The notes below the pieces were generated by a model. That model worked only from the letters and a program-made list of their open reading frames with translations, had not been told where the DNA came from and did no database searches. Shown in pieces: positions 6,749 through 11,755 of a DNA stretch of 15,458 bases. The first letter of the stretch is position 1. Each line of letters opens with the position of its first letter. The translations under genes were made by a program, and so were the position numbers. Origin of the DNA: Bacteroidota bacterium (lineage in GTDB: Bacteria > Bacteroidota > Bacteroidia > Flavobacteriales > Flavobacteriaceae). The DNA is taken from contig JAEZGB010000164.1 in assembly GCA_023437485.1 (NCBI GenBank), positions 1-15,458 on the forward strand, in the 5' to 3' direction.

Positions 6749-7231
6749 TTGAACACAAAATTTTTAATTTTCCTGTTATTCTCCCTGGCGTCGGTGGCGC
6801 AAAACCTGGATTTTAAAGCGAAAGTCGTGGGCGTGACCGACGGTGATTCGTACAAGGTATTGTATCAGGGGCGCGAAATCAAGATCCGGCTGGACCACGT
6901 GGACTGCCCTGAAAAAGGCCAACCGTTTGGAACCGCTGCGCGCAAATTTGGTTCGGATTTTTGTTTTGGCAAATATGTCACGGTGAAGACCACCGGAAAG
7001 CGCGACCGTTACAAAAGACTGATTGCCGAAATTTACGTAGGCAGCAAATGCCTTAACAAGGAACTTGTACGCCGGGGACTGGCATGGCACTTTACCCGAT
7101 ATTCCAAAAATCGCGAATACGCCGAACTCAACGCACGCGCGAGAGTAGGCCGCGTTGGACTTTGGCGGGAGCCCGGGGCCGTTCCGCCCTGGCAATGGCG
7201 TAAAGCTAAAAAAGCGCGGTCCCGGCAATAA
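6749..7231 (+). CDS. Secreted staphylococcal nuclease-like (thermonuclease) protein, TTG start
   Basis: 160 residues. No ATG lies in frame near the start of homology; TTG at 6749 is the only start that gives a clean signal peptide (MNTKFLIFLLFSLASVAQ, cleavage after about residue 18). The SNase domain fills the rest. DGDSY at 31-35 includes Asp33 (calcium ligand position). IRLDHVDCPE at 46-55 carries Arg47, Asp52 and Glu55, matching Arg35, Asp40 and Glu43 of the S. aureus enzyme. RYKRLIAEIYV follows, with Arg90 at the Arg87 position, and then LNKELVRRGLAWHF. All catalytic positions are present, so a calcium-dependent phosphodiesterase acting on DNA or RNA outside the cytoplasm is likely. The Lys/Arg-rich C-terminus may bind nucleic acid. 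The gene is alone, divergent from DUF808 and converging with the gene at 7253 with 21 bases between the stops. Confidence 0.88.
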   Translation: MNTKFLIFLLFSLASVAQNLDFKAKVVGVTDGDSYKVLYQGREIKIRLDHVDCPEKGQPFGTAARKFGSDFCFGKYVTVKTTGKRDRYKRLIAEIYVGSKCLNKELVRRGLAWHFTRYSKNREYAELNARARVGRVGLWREPGAVPPWQWRKAKKARSRQ

Positions 7232-7252
7232 AGGTTCACTGATACCAACCCA

Positions 7253-8056
7253 CTACTTCTTCCCTTTTGCAGCGTATTTCTTGATGATGTATGCCGTCAC
7301 CGGTTTAAGCGTCCTGCCGTTCTCCGGGTGCAGGCCCGGCATGGTAAAAAACTGCACTTTATTTTTATACTTGTCGTACCATACCACGGGCTTGCCGTCC
7401 CTGAAATAGGTGACGGTATCGCAAGGTTCTAATCGCCTCATCCCTGCTAACTTTACTTCATCCCGCGGAATGACAACATCGGCCGGGCCAAAATTCAGGT
7501 CACATTCGACCTGCTCGTAATGAGTTCCCATCCACTGCATGCACTGGGGTTCGGTCATCAATTTTGATGAGGTGAACGCGCCTATTGAAAAAATCATCGC
7601 CAGGCCCAAAGCGATTCCAAACCCTTTGACGGGCCTACCGGTTTTTGCGATTGTACCCAATACCGGGCTGCTTTTTTCTTTGCGGAACCTTTTTAAATCC
7701 GTACCTCCTTTATCCCTGAACCGCGCATACGGCCGGTTTTCAAAATTCACCAGCACCGCCGCAAGATTGGCGGCTTCCATTCTTGTAAGATTGGATTTTT
7801 TGCACAAAAAATTTCTGACCGGCTTCATCCTGTCAATATCGAACATCAAAATTCGATGGTGAAGCCCTTCCCTTTCCCCTCCAAAAAAATTCACAAAGAC
7901 CTGCATATCGGCAGCCGAAAGCCCCCGTTCCAGCAGTATCAGACAATAATCCTTTAGCCTGGCAGGGCTCGGCGTTTCCAAAAAATCGGAGTCCGGCCCT
8001 GAACGGGCCAATTCATATTGCAGCAGGATTTGCTCCTTGTAGTTCTCGAAATTCAT
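7253..8056 (-). CDS. Conserved flavobacterial hypothetical, single-pass membrane protein
   Basis: 267 residues. The N-terminal part (about 1-130) is soluble and mostly helical, with PSPARLKDYCLILLERGLS, then FFGGEREG and FDIDRMKPVRNFL. One hydrophobic segment is at about 145-163 (GFGIALGLAMIFSIGAF). The C-terminal part (about 165-267) contains CMQWMGTHYEQVEC, PRDEVKLAGMRRL, KPVVWYDKYKNKVQFFT, GLHPENGRTLKPVTAYI. I recognise this as a family common in Flavobacterium and relatives, always annotated hypothetical. With positive charge before the segment (KTGRPVK), the N-terminal part is predicted cytoplasmic and the C-terminal part periplasmic. That design, a cytoplasmic helical domain plus an external domain, would suit a signalling or anti-sigma-like protein, but no known domain supports this. 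The ATG at 8056 follows a palindrome-rich leader and an upstream promoter box at 8172-8179. Confidence 0.75.
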   Translation of the reverse strand: MNFENYKEQILLQYELARSGPDSDFLETPSPARLKDYCLILLERGLSAADMQVFVNFFGGEREGLHHRILMFDIDRMKPVRNFLCKKSNLTRMEAANLAAVLVNFENRPYARFRDKGGTDLKRFRKEKSSPVLGTIAKTGRPVKGFGIALGLAMIFSIGAFTSSKLMTEPQCMQWMGTHYEQVECDLNFGPADVVIPRDEVKLAGMRRLEPCDTVTYFRDGKPVVWYDKYKNKVQFFTMPGLHPENGRTLKPVTAYIIKKYAAKGKK

Positions 8057-8058
8057 AG

Positions 8059-8106
8059 TTCCAAACGGAATTTGACGGAATTGCCGGAATTTCCGGAATC
8101 GTTTCC
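8059..8106. repeat. Clustered GGAA/TTCC inverted and direct repeats before the gene at 7253-8056
   Basis: CGGAATT/C recurs at 8066, 8076, 8085 and 8094 (steps of 10, 9, 9). Inside lies a perfect palindrome CCGGAA-T-TTCCGG at 8084-8096, flanked by TTCC-aaac-GGAA (8059-8070) and GGAA-tcgt-TTCC (8095-8106). It sits immediately upstream of the start codon at 8056, in the predicted 5' leader. It could be an operator or an RNA structure; neither is proven. Confidence 0.6.
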
Positions 8107-8162
8107 AAACACACTGATTCTCAAGTTATTCCTTTGTCCGGAGAAATCAGATTCTGCCTTCC

Positions 8163-8180
8163 GTACAAAGGCAAATGTAC
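8163..8180 (-). promoter_or_regulatory. -7 box (TACATTTG) inside an inverted repeat; probable promoter/operator
   Basis: On the minus strand TACATTTG at 8179-8172 is a perfect TAnnTTTG match, 115 bases before the start at 8056. The same bases lie in the inverted repeat GTACA-N8-TGTAC (8163-8167 and 8176-8180), so a repressor bound there would cover the promoter. A second repeat, CCTTTGT (8131-8137) with ACAAAGG (8165-8171), overlaps it. The rest of 8181-8340 holds no gene; GATCA-AAA-TGATC at 8212-8224 is the only other palindrome I see there. Confidence 0.4.
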
Positions 8181-8340
8181 AAAATCCGGTTTCACGGCAT
8201 CGGTTGGGAAAGATCAAAATGATCCGGGAAGTATCATCAAAACTTTCCGCTTCCGGACGCCACACTTCCCACAAGACTTTAGACCGCCAGGATATTGCCG
8301 GTCCCGGGTAATTCTTTGTTCAATTTTTAAATCAAACCTC

Positions 8341-8508
8341 ATGAAACGTATGTTATTATGCGCCGCGTGCTGCGCCATGCTATTGTTTTCCTGCACCGCC
8401 GATGACCCGCATCAACCGCCATCGAACCAACCTGTAACGGCCCAGGGCGGTATTGGGGGCCAGGGCGGGACCGTTCCACCTCCGCCTCCGCCACCACCGG
8501 GAGGTTAA
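8341..8508 (+). CDS. Small lipoprotein with Gly-rich stretch and polyproline tail
   Basis: 55 residues, ATG at 8341. The signal peptide is clear: MKRMLLCAACCAMLLFSC, lipobox LFSC with the acylated Cys at 18. The next residues (TADD) put acids at +3 and +4, which fits Bacteroidota lipoproteins sent to the cell surface. The mature part is only 38 residues: a polar segment, then Gly-rich GGIGGQGG, then TV and eight consecutive prolines ending PGG. Eight prolines in a row should stall ribosomes without elongation factor P. The stop is 23 bases before the sensor kinase start, with no terminator between, so it probably heads the kinase/regulator operon. No domain is recognisable. Possible roles are a ligand, accessory subunit or spacer-type surface peptide for the kinase; this is inference from position only. 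The real signal peptide and operon position make a chance ORF unlikely. Confidence 0.75.
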   Translation: MKRMLLCAACCAMLLFSCTADDPHQPPSNQPVTAQGGIGGQGGTVPPPPPPPPGG

Positions 8509-8531
8509 AGGTATTTTATTATTTTCGGGGA

Positions 8532-10361
8532 ATGAAAAACCGGCTTTTTTGTTCCCCTTTTTTTTTGATCGTACTTTTTTGCCTGCTGGCCTGTAATTCC
8601 CGGCAAAGGCAAACGGTCCCGGCAACATCGGCGGCGGTAAAGAACTTTAGGCAAAGGCTACCCGAATTTGTGGCAAAAGGACCGGAATCCTTGCAGGTGT
8701 TTTTTGAAAAGTCAAAACAAAGCGCAGTCGGTAATAATGACACGCTGCTACTGGCAGGGGTTCATTATGAATGGGCCAAACTTCACCAGTCCCAAAACCA
8801 GCTGGACAGCGCCTTTTACCACTTTAACCAAAGCCGGGCGCACTATGAAATGCTTCGCGACAGCCTGCAGGTTGCCGAGAAACTGATCTTGATGGCCGAT
8901 ATTTACTGGAAGTATAATGACTACTTTGGAATTGAAGGGGTAAGCAACGACGCCCTTAGGTTTTTGGGCAAGATCGATACACCTTACGATACCATCTACG
9001 CGGGCATTATTTACAATAATTACGGACTGGCTTCCATCGGTCAGGCCGATTATCCCACCGCAAAGGAAATGTTTGACCGTGCCGCGGCAATTGTCAGGGA
9101 CCCGACTGGCCAAAAGCTCATCGTTAACAACAAAGCCTGGGCCTATATGGAAGAAGGTAATTTTGCCGAAGCCATCGCGATCCTGGAACCACTGTCCCGG
9201 GATTCGGCCGCTGCCGATGAGCCGCACGCCAAGGTTTTGGACAATCTGGGGTATTCGCTCTTTCGGTCAAATTCTGGCGATGGGTTGCCTTTGATGCAGC
9301 GTTCACTCGAAATCCGCGAAAAATTGCAAGATCATTTTGGGCTGGTCCCGGTCCTGATACACCTGTCAGAATATTACAAGTCCAGCCCGTCAATAGCACG
9401 GGAACTTGCGGGCAGAGCCTATCATCACGCTACCCTGGCACGCAGCCCCAATGACCGCCTTGAGGCGTTGCAGGCATTGCGAGAACATTCTGCCGGAGGT
9501 GAACTCGAGAACTATTCTCAAAAGTGGATCGCGCTAAGGGACAGCCTGGAAAGATCAAGGCAGGCTTCGCGTTACCAGTTTGCCAGAATGCGGTATGACA
9601 GCGGAAAAGCAGTTGAAGAAAACCTTCGGCTAAAAGCAAACCAGGCCGAATCCAGGTTGGCCATTCAACGTCGCGATTTCCACAATACCTTGCTGGCAAT
9701 TGGCATAGTTGTCATATTGATTATCGCCGCCCTGTTATATTTTGTGCTAAAACGCAGGCATCGTGAAGAAAAGTTAGCCGAAGCAAGCAAAACTGAGGAG
9801 CGTATCTCAAAAAAACTGCACGATGAACTGGCAAACGATGTTTTCAATGCCATGGCCTTTGCCCAATCGCAGGACCTGGCTGACCGGCAATCGCGCGAAA
9901 CACTGCTCACAACCCTGGACAGCGTTTATCTGCGCACCCGCGACATATCCAGGGAAAACGCTCGCATCGATTGCGGGCCTGACTATAAACAGTCACTAAA
10001 ATCCATGCTATTTGACTTCAACACTGACAATATGAACGTGCTGGTCCAGGGAATAGATCAGATTGCCTGGGATAAAATTGCCGAAAGCAGGAAAATTACA
10101 CTTTGGCGAATCCTGCAGGAGCTGATGGTCAACAACAAAAAACACAGCGGCGCAAGGCTGACGGCTATCCGCTTCGGAATGCATCATGGGCATGTCCGTG
10201 TGGTTTATTCTGATAACGGCCGCGGAATGGACCTGGCCTTGACGGCGATGAAAAATGGGCTTGCAAATGTGGAAAACCGTATTGCGGGCATTGGCGGAAC
10301 CATTACTTTTGATTCTGAACCCGAAAAAGGACTCACCGCGACCTTTTCATTTCCCGTATAA
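8532..10361 (+). CDS. TPR-containing sensor histidine kinase with N-terminal lipobox
   Basis: 609 residues. The N-terminal signal ends in CLLAC with Cys21, so the protein may be lipid-modified as well as membrane-spanning. Residues about 70-345 form tetratricopeptide-like helical repeats (LDSAFYHFNQSRAHYEML, ADYPTAKEMFDRAAAIV, GNFAEAIAILEPLSR) and should be periplasmic. A coiled-coil-like stretch at 335-385 leads to one transmembrane helix at about 387-406 and KRRHREEK on the inside. The kinase core has ERISKKLHDELANDVF with phospho-acceptor His430, an N-box ELMVNNKKHSG (530-540) and a DNGRGMD ATP-lid box at 561-567. GLANVENRIAGIGGTITF follows, as in NarL-type kinases. This is the usual layout of Bacteroidota TPR kinases. 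Its partner regulator starts two bases after its stop. The signal sensed is unknown; the TPR part probably binds a protein or peptide. Confidence 0.92.
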   Translation: MKNRLFCSPFFLIVLFCLLACNSRQRQTVPATSAAVKNFRQRLPEFVAKGPESLQVFFEKSKQSAVGNNDTLLLAGVHYEWAKLHQSQNQLDSAFYHFNQSRAHYEMLRDSLQVAEKLILMADIYWKYNDYFGIEGVSNDALRFLGKIDTPYDTIYAGIIYNNYGLASIGQADYPTAKEMFDRAAAIVRDPTGQKLIVNNKAWAYMEEGNFAEAIAILEPLSRDSAAADEPHAKVLDNLGYSLFRSNSGDGLPLMQRSLEIREKLQDHFGLVPVLIHLSEYYKSSPSIARELAGRAYHHATLARSPNDRLEALQALREHSAGGELENYSQKWIALRDSLERSRQASRYQFARMRYDSGKAVEENLRLKANQAESRLAIQRRDFHNTLLAIGIVVILIIAALLYFVLKRRHREEKLAEASKTEERISKKLHDELANDVFNAMAFAQSQDLADRQSRETLLTTLDSVYLRTRDISRENARIDCGPDYKQSLKSMLFDFNTDNMNVLVQGIDQIAWDKIAESRKITLWRILQELMVNNKKHSGARLTAIRFGMHHGHVRVVYSDNGRGMDLALTAMKNGLANVENRIAGIGGTITFDSEPEKGLTATFSFPV

Positions 10362-10363
10362 CC

Positions 10364-11029
10364 ATGTTCAAAAAAATCCTGGTTGCCGAAGATTTTGACA
10401 CAATAAACATTGCCGTTGCCAAGACGCTGGAAGAACTTTCGGCGCCGCAGGTATTTCACGCCAAGTACTGTGATGACGCCATCCTGAAGATAAGGGGCGC
10501 AATCCAGGAGGGGGATCCGTTTGACTTGCTCATCACTGATCTTTCCTTCCCCGACGACGGCCGTGAAACCACCATTAAATCAGGCGAAGGGCTCATCGAA
10601 AGGGTCCGGATGCTGCAACCCGATCTAGATATTATCGTATTTTCGGTGGAAGACAGGCCTTTTAAAGTGAGCATGTTGTTTGAAAAATTTGGTGTTTCAG
10701 GCTATGTTTTTAAAGGCCGCAACAGCATGCAGCACCTCAAATTGGCGGTGCAGGCTGTTTTGCAGGGCAGACCTTACGTGTCACCGGAACTTACCACCGC
10801 CAGGTCCAACAACCACCTCGGCGAAATTGACGAGTATGACATTGCACTGCTCAAGCTAATGGCGCGCGGGATGACCCAGAACGAGATCGCGCAACATTTC
10901 CGCCAAAGCGGGATCAGCCCAAACAGCACCAGTGCGGTCGAAAAAAAGATCAACAAACTCAAGGTCCAGTTCATGGCCAACAACAGTGTTCAGATCGTGG
11001 TGACGGCGAAGGATTTGGGATTTATTTGA
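10364..11029 (+). CDS. Response regulator with receiver domain and LuxR-like DNA-binding tail
   Basis: 221 residues. The receiver domain (about 1-135) has the acidic pair Glu9/Asp10 (VAEDFDT), phospho-acceptor Asp59 in LLITDLSF, Ser94 in IIVFSVED and Lys118 in YVFKGRN, so all switch residues are present. The loop after Asp59 is longer than usual (DLSFPDDGRETTIKSGEGLI); this feature and Gly after the conserved Lys, instead of the common Pro, set it apart from textbook receivers and match a flavobacterial subgroup I recall. The C-terminal part (about 155-221) is a helix-turn-helix of LuxR/NarL type (DIALLKLMARGMTQNEIAQHF, then TSAVEKKINKLKVQF). That helix has a few extra residues (RQSGISPNS) before the recognition helix. 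It lies two bases after the kinase stop and is surely cotranscribed. Its target genes are not apparent here. Confidence 0.93.
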   Translation: MFKKILVAEDFDTINIAVAKTLEELSAPQVFHAKYCDDAILKIRGAIQEGDPFDLLITDLSFPDDGRETTIKSGEGLIERVRMLQPDLDIIVFSVEDRPFKVSMLFEKFGVSGYVFKGRNSMQHLKLAVQAVLQGRPYVSPELTTARSNNHLGEIDEYDIALLKLMARGMTQNEIAQHFRQSGISPNSTSAVEKKINKLKVQFMANNSVQIVVTAKDLGFI

Positions 11030-11035
11030 GAACAG

Positions 11036-11098
11036 GAAAGAAGAAAGAAGAAAGAAGAAAGAAGAAAGAGGAAAGAGGAAAGAGGAAAGAGGAAAGAT
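11036..11098 (+). repeat. Purine heptamer tandem array, nine GAAAGAA/GAAAGAG units
   Basis: Four GAAAGAA, four GAAAGAG and one GAAAGAT in exact 7-base steps, starting seven bases after the response regulator stop. The strand is almost pure purine over 63 bases. It has the same unit number and total length as the unrelated-looking array at 5701. Confidence 0.95.
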
Positions 11099-11114
11099 GG
11101 AAAAGCCTGAGTTT

Positions 11115-11184
11115 TGTCGAATGTCGACCCGAGCCCAAAGGGCGAACTGTACGGAGCGATAGCGAAGTAAATGTCGAATGTCGA
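11115..11184 (+). repeat. Two (A)TGTCGA heptamer doublets framing a 43-base segment
   Basis: TGTCGAATGTCGA at 11115-11127 and ATGTCGAATGTCGA at 11171-11184 are each two steps of a 7-base unit ATGTCGA. Between them is a GC-richer segment with a small GCCC-AAA-GGGC hairpin at 11133-11143. Confidence 0.7.
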
Positions 11185-11212
11185 ACAGAATAGCCGCTAC
11201 CACCAATATTGT

Positions 11213-11252
11213 TGTCGATTACCACCCAACTAGCTGACAGCTGATAGCTAAT
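11213..11252 (+). repeat. 37-base direct repeat copy 1, running into AGCTGAN heptamers
   Basis: Bases 11213-11249 are identical to 11355-11391 (starts TGTCGATTACCACCC, ends CTGATAGCT). The 3' part is heptameric: AGCTGAC, AGCTGAT, AGCTAAT (11232-11252). Weaker similarity (TACYACCAATA) extends upstream of both copies. Confidence 0.92.
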
Positions 11253-11263
11253 AGCTTCAATGA

Positions 11264-11305
11264 CTGACGACTGATGACTGACGACTGATGACTGACGACT
11301 GATGA
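11264..11305 (+). repeat. Heptamer array, six alternating CTGACGA/CTGATGA units
   Basis: The two heptamers alternate strictly three times, so the array is also a 14-base repeat in three copies. It lies between the two copies of the 37-base repeat and shares the CTGACGA unit with 5701-5763 and, in reverse orientation, 3381-3401. Confidence 0.93.
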
Positions 11306-11354
11306 CTTACTATTGAACATCGATCGGAAGCGCCCACTACTACCAATACGGGTT

Positions 11355-11408
11355 TGTCGATTACCACCCAACTAGCTGACAGCTGATAGCTGAAAGCTGA
11401 AAGCTGTC
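11355..11408 (+). repeat. 37-base direct repeat copy 2 with five AGCTGAN units
   Basis: Second exact copy of the 37-base repeat (11355-11391), extended by further heptamers: AGCTGAC, AGCTGAT, AGCTGAA, AGCTGAA, AGCTGTC at 11374-11408. The offset from copy 1 is 142 bases. Confidence 0.92.
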
Positions 11409-11449
11409 AAAAATGAGGATTTCCGTAAGGAATATCACCCTGACTACCC

Positions 11450-11457
11450 TACGTTTG
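11450..11457 (+). promoter_or_regulatory. -7 box (TACGTTTG) of the 66-residue protein gene
   Basis: A perfect TAnnTTTG match ending 16 bases before the ATG at 11474. No TTG at the consensus spacing; a small TTCC-GTAA-GGAA hairpin lies just upstream at 11421-11432. Confidence 0.5.
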
Positions 11458-11473
11458 GACCACAAAGCCAATC

Positions 11474-11674
11474 ATGAAACAATATTACATCAACACCCTG
11501 GCCCAACCCACCGGCGATCATGAAGTTCATGTTGAGGGGTGTGCCCGGATGCCGTACACCAAACTTGAACTGGGAAAGCACTATACCTGCCATAGCGCAT
11601 TGGCCGAGGCGCGCAAGTACTACCCCACCGCAGACGGATGCGTGGTTTGCTGCAATCCGTGCCATAAAGATTAA
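11474..11674 (+). CDS. Small Cys/His-rich protein, putative metal-binding
   Basis: 66 residues, ATG at 11474 with a perfect -7 box 16 bases upstream. No signal peptide or membrane segment. The sequence begins MKQYYINTLAQPTGDHEVH. Candidate metal ligands are His16, His19, Cys23, Cys39, His40, Cys56, Cys59, Cys60, Cys63 and His64. GCVVCCNPCH near the C-terminus resembles a zinc knuckle. I recall similar small proteins in Bacteroidota that keep the opening YY-N-AQP-GDHEVH and a Cys-rich end, all without assigned function. The GDHEVH-x3-C start and ADGC-x2-C-x3-CH end suggest a single small zinc fold; zinc binding is inference. The protein is cytoplasmic by prediction. It is monocistronic and converges with the P1 peptidase gene, 81 bases away. 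Confidence 0.78.
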   Translation: MKQYYINTLAQPTGDHEVHVEGCARMPYTKLELGKHYTCHSALAEARKYYPTADGCVVCCNPCHKD

Positions 11675-11679
11675 TAAAT

Positions 11680-11717
11680 CGCCGGGTATCACAATATATA
11701 AAGCAATAAGCCCGGCG
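11680..11717. terminator. Possible bidirectional hairpin between convergent genes
   Basis: CGCCGGG at 11680-11686 pairs perfectly with CCCGGCG at 11711-11717 around a 24-base AT-rich loop, beginning six bases after the stop of the 66-residue gene. There is no T-run, and the loop is long, so a true terminator is uncertain. Confidence 0.3.
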
Positions 11718-11755
11718 GGAACCTCTGCCCTGCAGGACTACTGAGTTAGAGGCAG

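Larger units (their letters stand above)
11030..11473. other. 444-base gene-free stretch dominated by period-7 repeats
   Basis: No ORF here has a plausible start, family match or codon structure. The stretch holds, in order: a purine heptamer array (11036-11098), two TGTCGA doublets framing a segment with GCCC-AAA-GGGC (11133-11143), a 37-base direct repeat in two copies 142 bases apart, each running into AGCTGAN heptamers, and a CTGAYGA array between them. It ends with the promoter of the 66-residue gene. No terminator for the kinase/regulator operon is evident. Confidence 0.8.

Noticed and set aside
11022..11225. Minus-strand ORFs with FPLSSFLF-type repeats over the purine array
   Set aside because: Same artefact: translation of the GAAAGAR heptamers in the opposite strand.
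11213..11391. Direct repeats as ends of an insertion sequence or integration site
   Set aside because: No transposase or integrase gene, no inverted ends, and the DNA between the copies is only heptamer repeats.
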